From contig QEKJ01000018.1 of assembly GCA_003096535.1 (NCBI GenBank), positions 1 to 51,248 of the forward strand: a stretch of 51,248 nt of DNA. Direction: 5' to 3'. Below, one piece after another: positions 39,804-51,090 of the stretch. This DNA comes from Agathobaculum butyriciproducens (GTDB lineage: Bacteria; Bacillota; Clostridia; Oscillospirales; Butyricicoccaceae). A program made the translations under genes and the position numbers. Below the pieces are notes generated by a model. That model was given only the letters and a program-made list of their open reading frames with translations, was not told the DNA's origin and did not search any database. The first letter of the stretch is position 1. Each line of letters starts with the position of its first letter.

Positions 39804-40483
39804 TGAAGTACATTTCGGTTGCCATTGACGGCCCGTCCGGGGCAGGAAAATCCACCGTGGCGCGTGCTGCCGCGGCAAAACTCGGCTATGTATATGTGGA
39901 TACGGGTGCGATGTACCGTTCCATCGGTCTGGCGGTGTGCCGCAGGGGCATTGCCGGAGAGGATACGACAGGCATTATCGCAACCCTGCCGGAGATTGCC
40001 ATTCAGCTGACCTATCAGGACGGCGCACAGCACGTTCTCCTGAACGGCGAGGATGTCTCCGAAGCCATCCGCACACCGGAGATTTCGTACTACGCGTCCA
40101 AGGTATCCGCGGTGCCGGAAGTACGCCGGTTTCTGCTGGAAACCCAGCGCAATATGGCGAAAAACGGCAATATCCTGATGGACGGCCGCGACATCGGCAC
40201 GGTCATCCTGCCGGATGCACCGGTCAAGATTTTCCTGACTGCGTCTGCGCAGTCCCGCGCGGAGCGCCGCTATAAAGAGCTGATTGAGAAGGGTCAGCAG
40301 GTGACGATGGATGGCATCCTGCATGATATCAACGAGCGCGACAGGCAGGACATGACGCGAGCCGTTGCGCCGCTCAAACAGGCGGACGATGCGGTTCTGC
40401 TGGATACGAGCAGCCTGACGCTCGAGGAGAGCATAGCGGCCGTTCTGCGTATTATTCGTGAAAAAACGGAGGAAAAGGCATGA
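39803..40483 (+). CDS. cmk: cytidylate kinase
   Basis: A 226-residue P-loop kinase with Walker A IDGPSGAGKST (8-18), the Cmk motif DTGAMYRS (about 35-42), DGRDIGTVILPDA (about 128-140) and a lid region SRAERRYKEL. It phosphorylates CMP and dCMP. ATG 39803 was chosen over ATG 39800 because its GGAGG spacing is 7 nt; 39800 gives one extra Met. It is followed by plsC with an ATGA overlap, a gene order common in Clostridia. Confidence 0.94.
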   Translation: MKYISVAIDGPSGAGKSTVARAAAAKLGYVYVDTGAMYRSIGLAVCRRGIAGEDTTGIIATLPEIAIQLTYQDGAQHVLLNGEDVSEAIRTPEISYYASKVSAVPEVRRFLLETQRNMAKNGNILMDGRDIGTVILPDAPVKIFLTASAQSRAERRYKELIEKGQQVTMDGILHDINERDRQDMTRAVAPLKQADDAVLLDTSSLTLEESIAAVLRIIREKTEEKA

Positions 40484-41064
40484 AATTCAAGTACCACCGC
40501 TGGTTCCAGGCTCTGGTTGTGCCGCTGGTAGCGCTGGCGTTCCATATTTTCTTTGGCTACCGCGTGATCGGACGCGAAAACATCCCGGAGGGCGGCTGCG
40601 TTGTCTGTCCGAACCATGTGCAGCTGTCCGACCCGCCGTTTGCGGCGGTCGCACTCGGCGGCAAGACACCGATACGGCTGATGGCGAAAAAAGAGCTGTT
40701 CCGGAAGAAGATATTCGCGTGGCTGATCGCGGCGCTCGGCGCCTTTCCAATTGACCGCGAGGGCGCGGATATCACCGCCATCAAGACCGCGCTCGGCTCG
40801 GTTCGTGCCGGTCAGAAGCTCATCATCTTCCCGCAGGGCACACGCCACGCCGCCGAGGGCGAAACCAAGAAAGGTGCGGCCATGCTGGCGGTCAAGACCC
40901 GGGCGCCGATCCTGCCGATGTATATCACCGAGGGCAAGCGTTTCCGCTGCAGAGCCACGGTCGTGATCGGCAAGCCGTTCACGCCGGATCCGAAGCAGAA
41001 GGACTACGGTCTGATCGCGGATGATATCCTGCGCCGCATCTACGCGCTGAAGGAGCAGGTATGA
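40480..41064 (+). CDS. plsC: 1-acyl-sn-glycerol-3-phosphate acyltransferase
   Basis: A 194-residue membrane-associated acyltransferase. An N-terminal hydrophobic helix (8-25), HX4D motif as NHVQLSDPP (about 44-52), FPQGTRHAAEG (about 118-128) and LPMYITEG. It adds the second acyl chain in phosphatidic acid synthesis. It overlaps cmk (ATGA) and ispH-S1 (ATGA), so the three are translated as a coupled set. Confidence 0.93.
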   Translation: MKFKYHRWFQALVVPLVALAFHIFFGYRVIGRENIPEGGCVVCPNHVQLSDPPFAAVALGGKTPIRLMAKKELFRKKIFAWLIAALGAFPIDREGADITAIKTALGSVRAGQKLIIFPQGTRHAAEGETKKGAAMLAVKTRAPILPMYITEGKRFRCRATVVIGKPFTPDPKQKDYGLIADDILRRIYALKEQV

Positions 41065-42983
41065 GCGTAACGGTAGCCAAAACCGCCGGATTCTGCTTCG
41101 GCGTACGCCGTGCCGTGGACCTCGCCGAGCAGCAGGCGAAAAAAAACGGAAAAATTTATGCCTATGGTGAAATCATTCACAACATGCACGAAATCGAGCG
41201 GCTGGAGAAACTCGGTGTGTACACCGCGTATGCGCTTGAGGACATTCCGGACGGTGCCGGCGTGCTCATTCGGGCGCACGGTGTACCGCGGAATGTATAC
41301 ACGCTGCTTCAAGCAAAAAAGTGCGAAATCTTTGATGCAACCTGCCCTTTTGTGCGGAAAATACACAAAATTGCGGATAAAGAGAGCGCGGACGGACGGC
41401 TGATCGTCATTCTCGGCAGCGCCGGACATCCGGAGGTTGTAGGCATTCAGGGCTGGTGCGGCGAGTCGGTCGTGCTCGAGGGCGAGGAGCAGGCGAGAGC
41501 CTTCTCGAAACGGCCTGAAATGGAAAACAAACCCATTTCTCTGGTCGCACAGACCACTGTTAACCGGTCAATTTGGAATATTTCCGTAGGACTTATAAAA
41601 AAAAGGTGTACAAACCTCAAAATTTTTGATACAATATGTAAAGCGACGGATGAGCGCCAGTCGGAGGCTCGTCTGCTTGCCGGTGTATCGGATCAAATGA
41701 TCGTGATCGGAGATAAGAAAAGCTCCAACACCAAACGGCTGTATGAGATCAGCCGGTCGCTGTGCTCGGATGTGCGCTACATCGAAGACGCGGCAGAGCT
41801 TACTACGCAGGAGCTCGGGCAGCACCAGCACATCGGGATCACGGCGGGAGCATCCACACCGGCATGGATAATTAAGGAGGTCAGTAACATGATGAGCGAA
41901 GAAACCAAGATTGAAACTGGTGAGGACTTTGCAGCAATGCTGGAGGAGTCCTTCAAGACTTTAAATAATGGAGAAAAGGTAACCGGCACCGTTGTAGGTA
42001 TTTCCAATAACGACGTACAGGTAGATCTGGGCGTTAAGCACACTGCGTATATCCCGCTGGGTGAGCTGTCTGACGACCCGAACTATGACGTAGCTGCCAA
42101 CATCCACGTTGGCGACGAGATCGAGGCTGTTGTTGTTCGCGTAAACGACGGCGAGGGTACCATCACTCTGTCTAAGAAGCGCGTTGATCAGCTGAAGGGC
42201 TGGGAGACCGTTGAGAAGGCTTACGAGGAGCACACCGTTGTTGAGGGTGTTATCGTTGAGGAGAACCGCGGCGGTGTTGTTGCAACTGCACACGGCGTTC
42301 GCGTATTCATCCCGGCATCCCAGACCGGCGTACCGAAGGATCAGCCGATGAGCCAGCTGGTTAAGACCAAGCAGTCCTTCTATATCACCGAGATCAACCG
42401 TCAGCGCAAGCGCGTTGTTGGTTCTATCCGTCAGATCCAGCAGGAGGCTCGCAAGGCTGCTGCTGAGCAGATCTGGAACACCATCGAGATCGGCAACGAG
42501 TACGACGGCACCGTTAAGTCCCTGACTTCCTACGGCGCATTCGTAGACATCGGCGGCGTAGACGGCATGGTTCACATCTCCGAGCTGTCCTGGGGCCGCA
42601 TCAAGCACCCGTCCGAGGTCGTTTCTGTTGGCGACAAGGTAAAGGTATTCGTTATCGGTCTGGATAAGGAAAACAAGAAGATCTCCCTCGGCTACAAGCG
42701 CGAGGAGGACAATCCGTGGAACGTATTCAAGTCCAAGTACGACATCGGCTCTGTTGCTGAGGTTAAGATCCTCAAGTTCATGCCGTTCGGCGCATTCGCT
42801 GAGATCGTACCGGGCGTTGACGGCCTGATCCACATTTCTCAGATCGCTGATCACCGCATCGCAAAGCCGGAGGACGAGCTGGAGGTTGGCCAGGTTGTCG
42901 AGGCTAAGATCATCGACATCAACGACGAGAAGAAGAAGGTATCTCTGTCCATCCGTGCTCTGCTCGAGGACGAAGAGGACTAA
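41061..42983 (+). CDS. ispH: bifunctional IspH / ribosomal protein S1 fusion
   Basis: A 640-residue fusion. Residues 1-276 are 4-hydroxy-3-methylbut-2-enyl diphosphate reductase with the three cluster cysteines Cys12 (GFCFGVRR), Cys95 (ATCPFVRK) and Cys193 (TICKATDERQ). It makes IPP and DMAPP in the MEP pathway. Residues about 300-640 carry four S1 RNA-binding repeats (e.g. GEKVTGTVVGISNNDVQVDL, NEYDGTVKSLTSYGAFVDIG). Such fusions are known in Clostridia. Codon use shifts sharply to highly-expressed style at the join. An AAGGAGGT and ATG at the join could allow separate S1 synthesis. An A8 run lies at 41597-41604. Confidence 0.94.
   Translation: MSVTVAKTAGFCFGVRRAVDLAEQQAKKNGKIYAYGEIIHNMHEIERLEKLGVYTAYALEDIPDGAGVLIRAHGVPRNVYTLLQAKKCEIFDATCPFVRKIHKIADKESADGRLIVILGSAGHPEVVGIQGWCGESVVLEGEEQARAFSKRPEMENKPISLVAQTTVNRSIWNISVGLIKKRCTNLKIFDTICKATDERQSEARLLAGVSDQMIVIGDKKSSNTKRLYEISRSLCSDVRYIEDAAELTTQELGQHQHIGITAGASTPAWIIKEVSNMMSEETKIETGEDFAAMLEESFKTLNNGEKVTGTVVGISNNDVQVDLGVKHTAYIPLGELSDDPNYDVAANIHVGDEIEAVVVRVNDGEGTITLSKKRVDQLKGWETVEKAYEEHTVVEGVIVEENRGGVVATAHGVRVFIPASQTGVPKDQPMSQLVKTKQSFYITEINRQRKRVVGSIRQIQQEARKAAAEQIWNTIEIGNEYDGTVKSLTSYGAFVDIGGVDGMVHISELSWGRIKHPSEVVSVGDKVKVFVIGLDKENKKISLGYKREEDNPWNVFKSKYDIGSVAEVKILKFMPFGAFAEIVPGVDGLIHISQIADHRIAKPEDELEVGQVVEAKIIDINDEKKKVSLSIRALLEDEED
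41874..41894 (+). promoter_or_regulatory. internal ribosome binding site and start for free S1
   Basis: AAGGAGGT (41874-41881) lies 8 nt before ATG 41889 (in-frame Met277), followed by a second ATG. A full Shine-Dalgarno with ideal spacing inside a long ORF, placed exactly at the domain boundary, is unlikely by chance. Confidence 0.6.
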
Positions 42984-43010
42984 TCCCTCTCCGGTTTCAT
43001 AACAAGCGCA

Positions 43011-43041
43011 AAGAAGCACCTGTTTCAGGTGCTTCTTTTTT
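43011..43041 (+). terminator. terminator of the cmk-plsC-ispH/S1 group
   Basis: AAGAAGCACCTG-TTT-CAGGTGCTTCTT followed by TTTTG, a 12-bp perfect stem. Confidence 0.93.
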
Positions 43042-43093
43042 GCTTTGGACAGCGTTTTGCAAGGCAGGAGTGAAATTTATTGATTTACCCATA

Positions 43094-43160
43094 CCGTAGG
43101 GCAGAAGGTGAATTACGGCAAAGCCGCAAGAGAAGCCACCCTGGGGTGCCCCGCCCTGCA
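43094..43160. repeat. CCGTAGGG-bounded repeat (second copy)
   Basis: CCGTAGGGCAG, AGGTGAATTACGGC, GCCGCAAGAGA, ACCCTGGGGTGC, CCCGCCCTGCA. It aligns with 17301-17378 (inverted) and shares modules with 10687-10741. Confidence 0.7.
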
Positions 43161-43226
43161 TGAAACGTAAACCACCATTCACTCCTATCTCCTCCCTCGA
43201 CTGCATATACTGTCTGGGGTGGTATT

Positions 43227-45984
<2,758 letters not shown>

Positions 45985-45988
45985 GCAT

Positions 45989-46105
45989 AATTGAAAATGG
46001 ATAATTGAAAATGGAAAATGAATGTACGGCGCATAGCGCCGATATTAAATAATCGCGCAAGGCGCGATACCTTAATTCTCCATTATCCATTCTCAATTTT
46101 CAATT
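45989..46105. repeat. dispersed AATTGARAATGG-type element (copy 7)
   Basis: Left arm AATTGAAAATGGATAATTGA, hairpins CGGCGCATAGCGCCG and CGCGCAAGGCGCG with TATTAAATAAT between, right arm CTCCATTATCCATTCTCAAT plus TTTCAATT. This is the cleanest copy; it starts 7 bp after the ligA stop. Confidence 0.85.
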
Positions 46106-46147
46106 ACAAAGCGATTTCAGAATAAATATAAATGGAGGAGAATTGAT

Positions 46148-46435
46148 ATGGCAATTTCCAGAAAAGAAATTGAGCACATCGCGTCCCTGGCACGTCTGGA
46201 TTCGACCGGCGGTATTTTCGACCGTCTGGCCGATGACATGCAGGGTATCGTCGCAATGGTGGACAAGCTGGCTGAGCTTGATCTGGGCGATATCACCGAT
46301 GTTATCAACACCGAGCGCAAGAATGCGTTCCACGAGGACGAAGTGATCCAGGAATTCACGCCGGATGAGCTGATCGAGCCGAATGCACCGGACTTCCAGT
46401 GCGGCGGCGTAGCAGTTCCGCGTGTTGTCGAGTAA
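46148..46435 (+). CDS. gatC: Asp-tRNA(Asn)/Glu-tRNA(Gln) amidotransferase subunit C
   Basis: A 95-residue GatC: SRKEIEHIASLARLD (4-18), MVDKLAELDLGDI and a C-terminal FQCGGVAVPRVVE. It wraps GatA and GatB and stabilises the complex that amidates misacylated Glu-tRNA(Gln) and Asp-tRNA(Asn). GGAGGAGAATTG precedes the ATG. First of three genes in the usual gatCAB order. Confidence 0.94.
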   Translation: MAISRKEIEHIASLARLDSTGGIFDRLADDMQGIVAMVDKLAELDLGDITDVINTERKNAFHEDEVIQEFTPDELIEPNAPDFQCGGVAVPRVVE

Positions 46436-46450
46436 GGAGGGGACAGAATC

Positions 46451-47920
46451 ATGGCACTTTACGAAAAAACTGCGTCCGAGCTGTCCGAGCTGCTCGGCAA
46501 AAAGAAAATTTCCGCAGTAGAGCTGGCAAAGGACGTTTTTGCCCGCACCAAGGCGGTAGAGGATAAGGTTCAGGGCTACGTTACCGTAGCCGAGGAGTCC
46601 GCGCTGGCACAGGCAGAAGCGGTTGACAAGAAGCGCGCGAGCGGCGATACGCTGTCCGCGCTGGCCGGTATCCCGATCGCTATTAAGGACAACATCTGCA
46701 CCAAGGGCACGCTGACCACCTGTGCGTCCAAGATGCTGGGCAATTTCAAGCCGCCGTACAACGCAACCGTTATGGAGAAGCTGATTGCTTCCGATGCGGT
46801 CATCACCGGCAAGGCCAACATGGACGAGTTCGCAATGGGCTCCTCCTGCGAGAATTCGGCTATGCACCCGACCCACAACCCGCATGGTCTCGACCGCGTA
46901 CCGGGCGGCTCCTCCGGCGGCTCCGCTGCTGTTGTTGCAGCAGGCGAGGCTCCGCTGGCGCTCGGCTCGGATACCGGCGGCTCTATCCGTCAGCCGGCGT
47001 CCTTCTGCGGCGTTGTCGGTCTCAAGCCGACCTACGGTGCGGTTTCCCGTTACGGCCTGATCGCATTCGCATCTTCTCTCGACCAGATCGGCCCGTTCGG
47101 CCGCTCCATCGAGGACGCAGCCATGCTGCTCGATGCGGTTACCGGCCACGATCCGCTGCACGATTCCACCTCTGTCAAGACCCCGTTTGAGGGTTCGCTG
47201 CGCGCCAACCTGAACGCTGACGTCAAGGGTCTCAAGATCGGTCTGCCGAAGGAGTATTTCGGTGAGGGCATCTCGGATGCCGTTCGCAAGAACGTTATGG
47301 CGGCTGCAGAGGCGTACAAGGCACTCGGCGCGGAGGTATTCGAGATCTCTCTGCCGCTCGTTGAGTATGCACTGCCGATCTACTACATCCTCTCCTCCGC
47401 AGAGGCTTCCTCCAACCTTGCCCGTTTCGACGGCGTAAAGTACGGCTACCGTACCCCGAATGCAGGCGATGACATCATCGAGCTGTACACCAAGAGCCGT
47501 TCCGAGGGCTTCGGCGCCGAGGTTCAGCGCCGCATCATGCTGGGCACCTACGTTCTGTCCTCCGGCTACTACGATGCGTACTACAAGAAGGCTCGTGCGG
47601 CACAGCGCAAGATCCGCGAGGAGTTTGCAAACGCATTCGAGAAGTGCGACGTCATCCTGACGCCGGTTGCGCCGACCACCGCTTACGAGATCGGCTCCAA
47701 GACCACCAATCCGCTCGAGATGTACGCAGGCGATATCTGCACGGTTTCCGTCAATATCGCCGGTCTGCCGGGTCTGGTTCAGCCGTGCGGTTTTGATGAG
47801 AACCACATGCCGGTCGGCATGCAGCTCATCGGTCCGCGCTTCGGCGAGCAGACGCTGCTGAACGCCGGTCTGGCCTTTGAGCAGGCGTCCGGTCTCAAGA
47901 ACATCATCGCTGCACTGTAA
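46451..47920 (+). CDS. gatA: Asp-tRNA(Asn)/Glu-tRNA(Gln) amidotransferase subunit A
   Basis: A 489-residue amidase-signature enzyme. Catalytic Lys in IPIAIKDNICTKG (about 73-85), the Ser-cisSer in VPGGSSGGSAA (about 149-159) and the nucleophile Ser in SDTGGSIRQPASFCG (about 173-187). It frees ammonia from glutamine and channels it to GatB. Codon use is of the highly-expressed type. AAGGAGGGG is upstream. Confidence 0.96.
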   Translation: MALYEKTASELSELLGKKKISAVELAKDVFARTKAVEDKVQGYVTVAEESALAQAEAVDKKRASGDTLSALAGIPIAIKDNICTKGTLTTCASKMLGNFKPPYNATVMEKLIASDAVITGKANMDEFAMGSSCENSAMHPTHNPHGLDRVPGGSSGGSAAVVAAGEAPLALGSDTGGSIRQPASFCGVVGLKPTYGAVSRYGLIAFASSLDQIGPFGRSIEDAAMLLDAVTGHDPLHDSTSVKTPFEGSLRANLNADVKGLKIGLPKEYFGEGISDAVRKNVMAAAEAYKALGAEVFEISLPLVEYALPIYYILSSAEASSNLARFDGVKYGYRTPNAGDDIIELYTKSRSEGFGAEVQRRIMLGTYVLSSGYYDAYYKKARAAQRKIREEFANAFEKCDVILTPVAPTTAYEIGSKTTNPLEMYAGDICTVSVNIAGLPGLVQPCGFDENHMPVGMQLIGPRFGEQTLLNAGLAFEQASGLKNIIAAL

Positions 47921-47935
47921 GGGAGGAAGACAAAC

Positions 47936-49360
47936 ATGAAATACGAAGCTGTCATCGGTCTGGAAGTGCATGCGGAGCTGTCCACCAAGAGCAAGATTTA
48001 CTGCTCGTGCTCCACTGGCTTCGGCGCACCGATCAACACCCACACCTGCCCGGTTTGCACCGGTATGCCGGGCGCACTGCCGGTACTCAACAAGCAGGTT
48101 GTACACTACGCCGCAAAGATGGGCAAGGCTACCGGCTGCACCATCAATCAGCTGTGCAAGGCTGACCGTAAGAACTATTTTTACCCCGATCTGCCGAAGG
48201 CATATCAGATCTCTCAGTTTGATGTGCCGATCTGCGAGAACGGCGAGGTATTCTTCTATGTGGACGGCGTGAAGCATTCCTGCCGTCTGGAGCGCATCCA
48301 CTTCGAGGAGGATGCGGGCAAGCTGCTGCATGACGAGATCGACGGCACCATCGTTGACTTCAACCGCTGCGGCGTACCGCTGATCGAGATGGTAACCCGT
48401 CCCGACCTGCATTCCTCTGCCGAGGCAAAGGAATTCCTTGAAATGATCAAGACTACGCTGTCCTACCTCGACATCTGCGACTGCAAGATGGAGGAAGGCT
48501 CCATCCGCTGCGACGTAAACGTTTCCATCCGTCCGGAAGGCTCCACCGAGCTGGGCACCCGTGTCGAGATGAAGAACATCAACACCTTCTCCGGTGCGGT
48601 TCGTGCGATCGATTACGAAATTGCACGCCAGATCGAGGTTGTAGAGAACGGCGGCGAAATCCAGCAGGAGACCCGCCGCTGGGATGACGTTAAGCTGAAG
48701 AACACGGTAATGCGTACCAAGGAAGACGCACAGGATTACCGTTACTTCCCGGACCCGGACCTGATCGCCGTCGAGATCTCCGACGAATGGCTGCACCAGA
48801 TCGAAAGCGAGGTTCCGGAGCTGCCGATCACCCGTTACGAGCGTTATCTGAACGAGTACGGCATGACCGCCATGGAGGCGCGTCTGCTGTCCGACAGCTT
48901 TGAGAAGGCCGAGCTGCTCGACGCTGCTGCAAAGCAGGTTAAGCCCAAGGCTGCCGCAAACTGGATCCTGTCCGATATCTCCAAGTACCTGAACGACAAG
49001 GGCGTAAGCCTCCGCGAGACCAAGATGACCGCAGACAAGCTGGTTGCTCTGGTTAAGTTGATCGAGGCCGGCACCATCTCCGGCAACGCAGGCAAGAAGG
49101 TTCTGCCGAGCATGTTCGAGACCGACGAGACCGTTGAGGCTATCGTTGACCGCATGGGTCTCAAGCAGGTATCCGACGAGGGCGCAATTCTGGCCATCGT
49201 ACAGGACGTTATTGCCAAGAACGAAAAGGCTGTTGCCGACTTCAAGGCAGGCAAGAATGTTACCGGCTTCCTCGTAGGCCAGTGCATGAAGGCTTCCAAG
49301 GGTCAGGGCAACCCGCAGATCATCAACAAGCTGATCGCATCCGAGCTGGCAAAGCTGTAA
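47936..49360 (+). CDS. gatB: Asp-tRNA(Asn)/Glu-tRNA(Gln) amidotransferase subunit B
   Basis: A 474-residue GatB. N-terminal VIGLEVHAELSTKSKIYCSC (5-24) with metal Cys pairs (CSCS, CPVCTGMPG), KADRKNYFYPDLPKAYQISQ, then the kinase-like domain and a C-terminal YqeY-like tail that clamps tRNA (TVEAIVDRMGLKQVSDEGAI). It activates the misacylated tRNA carboxylate and accepts ammonia from GatA. A strong terminator ends the operon. Confidence 0.96.
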   Translation: MKYEAVIGLEVHAELSTKSKIYCSCSTGFGAPINTHTCPVCTGMPGALPVLNKQVVHYAAKMGKATGCTINQLCKADRKNYFYPDLPKAYQISQFDVPICENGEVFFYVDGVKHSCRLERIHFEEDAGKLLHDEIDGTIVDFNRCGVPLIEMVTRPDLHSSAEAKEFLEMIKTTLSYLDICDCKMEEGSIRCDVNVSIRPEGSTELGTRVEMKNINTFSGAVRAIDYEIARQIEVVENGGEIQQETRRWDDVKLKNTVMRTKEDAQDYRYFPDPDLIAVEISDEWLHQIESEVPELPITRYERYLNEYGMTAMEARLLSDSFEKAELLDAAAKQVKPKAAANWILSDISKYLNDKGVSLRETKMTADKLVALVKLIEAGTISGNAGKKVLPSMFETDETVEAIVDRMGLKQVSDEGAILAIVQDVIAKNEKAVADFKAGKNVTGFLVGQCMKASKGQGNPQIINKLIASELAKL

Positions 49361-49387
49361 TTCAGCTTAAAACCGAATTGATACAAG

Positions 49388-49421
49388 AGGATACAGAACG
49401 GTACTGTTCTGTATCCTTTTT
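49388..49421 (+). terminator. terminator of gatCAB
   Basis: AGGATACAGAAC / GTTCTGTATCCT stem of 12 bp followed by TTTTTG. Confidence 0.93.
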
Positions 49422-49442
49422 GTGTTTTTTGGGGTGAGAAAT

Positions 49443-49568
49443 TTGTCGGAGAGAGCGGCTGCATTGGAAAATATTATAAATCGACAGATAGAGAAGCTAT
49501 TATGTATAAATGGATATGTAGGTATCGACTGGATGAAGAATACAGAAAAGAGTAAAAATGGAATTTGA
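49443..49568 (+). CDS. putative small protein (41 aa, TTG start)
   Basis: A short ORF reading MSERAAALENIINRQIEKLL in its first 20 residues and ending KNTEKSKNGI. The first half is a clear amphipathic helix with coding-like composition. GGGGTGAG lies 5 nt before the TTG. The stop is 11 bp before the following gene, so they may form an operon. I do not recognise the family. It could instead be chance, because the region is AT-rich and repeats are common here. Confidence 0.5.
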   Translation: MSERAAALENIINRQIEKLLCINGYVGIDWMKNTEKSKNGI

Positions 49569-49579
49569 CAGGTGAAGGA

Positions 49580-50777
49580 ATGCACATAACGGATTGGCTG
49601 GAAATGCTGGGTGAGCACTTTCCGCTGGTGGTGATCGGCTGTGCTGAGGCACTGCTGGCGGTTGTGCTCCTGTGTGCTGCGCTGCGGAACCGCAGGCAGT
49701 GCGCGGATAAAAACGGAGCGCACTCCGGCGGGCAGAAAGACGTTTCCGTCTGGAAGAAATACTGTGCGTGGGACGGAGCGCAGCCGTTCGAGACCGTCCT
49801 TCGGACAAAGAACGGCGAGTGGGTGCAGACACAGGGTCTTAACTCGTTAACACAGCCGGCGGCATATTACCGGCTGACCGGCGATGCACCGGAGGCCAAC
49901 ACGGTCGAGATATCGGTGCAGAACGCTTCGCGCGACGCGGTGTACGCACCGGCTTCGATGGAAAAGGTAACGGACGGTGACGTGCACGAACGCAGAGACG
50001 CACTGCTCAAGGGGCGCGGTCTGTTCGGTACCCGCAATTATATGGTGACCGAGGTTTCGGGTACGCGGCCGTCGGAGCTCATGGTCGCGGAGAGCTGGGT
50101 CAGCAGCCCGCAGACCGAGGAGCAGACAGCCTATGCGGAAGCAGAGTCGGTCTATCGCAGCTTTGTGTATGATGCATATACCGCAGCGGACGAGAAACTG
50201 CTGCCTGTGCTCAACCGTCTGTTCTGGCAGGATTATGATGATGAAAATGACGGTGTTTACAGTGCGCTCAGCCGCATCCGCGAGGTGCTGAAAGCGCAGG
50301 TGCGCTACAGCGAGACTGCCGAAGCCGCACCGGATAATGCGGACCCAATTGCATATTTCCTGACAAACTCGCGGAAGGGCAATGCAGTGCTTTATGCCTC
50401 GGCGACCGTGCAGGCGCTGCGGGCGCACGGCATTCCCGCACGTTATGCGGGCGCAGAATGTCGATCGAGGAGCGTGTGCGGCAGTCGCAGAAGCTGATAT
50501 TCAAGCTGATTTCCCTCTGGGAATTGACGCGGCGCTCGGCTGGGAGACATCGGCGACCGATAAGGCGCTTGCGGACACGCTGCCGTCGGTTAAGCCCGGA
50601 GAGTACGAGCGTGTGAACGGTCTGCTTGAGAAAACCATATACGGCGGCATCGTGCTTGAGCCGTTCGAGGAGCGTGCGCTCGATCTGTTCGTGCAGCGGC
50701 TTTGGGGAAGAAATGTGAAGAAAAGCTGGAAAATGCGCCTTAAACTGCGGTATGCGTACTTGCTGGCGGCGAAATAA
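49580..50777 (+). pseudogene. transglutaminase-like membrane protein, frameshifted with internal loss
   Basis: The first part (49580-50497) has a membrane helix (about 15-36) and an extracytoplasmic region. It then enters a transglutaminase-like core, FLTNSRKGNAVLYASATVQA then LRAHGIPARYA. The frame breaks right after ARYA near 50450. The C-terminal part continues in another frame (EADIQADFPLGIDAALGWET to the end at 50777). The segment with the catalytic His and Asp is missing. The usual nucleophile Cys of GxCxxFA is Ala here. It is therefore inactive as a transglutaminase and most likely decaying, unless there is a sequencing error. Confidence 0.7.
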
Positions 50778-50783
50778 AAAGAA

Positions 50784-50812
50784 ATCCCGAGGCGATAGGC
50801 TTCGGGATCTTA
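50784..50812. terminator. shared terminator between convergent genes
   Basis: ATCCCGA...TCGGGAT stem; on the minus strand it is followed by TTCTTTTTATTT. It also serves the plus strand weakly. Confidence 0.7.
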
Positions 50813-50980
50813 CTATTGCTGCAGCAGACGGAAGGCGCAGAGCAGCAGTTCCTCGCGCGTATGCAGCTGTGCGCTGTGCGGAAGAATGCGCTGCCGGATT
50901 TCCGGAGAAAGTGCACAAAAACAGGCGTTAGCCGTTTGATCAATGGATAGCAGTGCTGTAAGATTGCAGAAATACTTCAT
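50813..50980 (-). CDS. small conserved-looking protein (55 aa)
   Basis: A 55-residue ORF starting MKYFCNLTALLSIDQTANAC and continuing with LSPEIRQRILPHSAQLHTRE, ending in a leucine-rich helix. Composition and spacing look truly coding. GAGGTG lies 8 nt before the ATG and a minus-strand terminator follows the stop. It has no membrane segment or signal peptide. I recall no named family. It faces the rRNA promoter region. Confidence 0.65.
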   Translation of the reverse strand: MKYFCNLTALLSIDQTANACFCALSPEIRQRILPHSAQLHTREELLLCAFRLLQQ

Positions 50981-51061
50981 GGAAATTCACCTCGGGACTC
51001 AGTATGGACAAGGGGAGAGCAAGCTATACGCAAAAACTTTTGGGAAAAATGAAAAAAAGTG

Positions 51062-51090
51062 TTGACAAAGCGTATCGGGAGAGGTATACT
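51062..51090 (+). promoter_or_regulatory. consensus sigma-A promoter, probably of an rRNA operon
   Basis: TTGACA, 17-bp spacer, TATACT. A-rich sequence (GGGAAAAATGAAAAAAAG) precedes the -35, like an UP element. Confidence 0.85.

Noticed and set aside
46100-48796. 898-codon open frame on the minus strand opposite gatCAB
   Set aside because: It is the antisense shadow of three certain genes with biased codons. It has no ribosome binding site and its composition is unlike any protein family.
50457-50615. 52-codon frame beginning MSIEERVRQSQ in the third frame of the transglutaminase region
   Set aside because: It starts inside the decayed gene without a ribosome binding site, and the rest is Arg-rich out-of-frame sequence.
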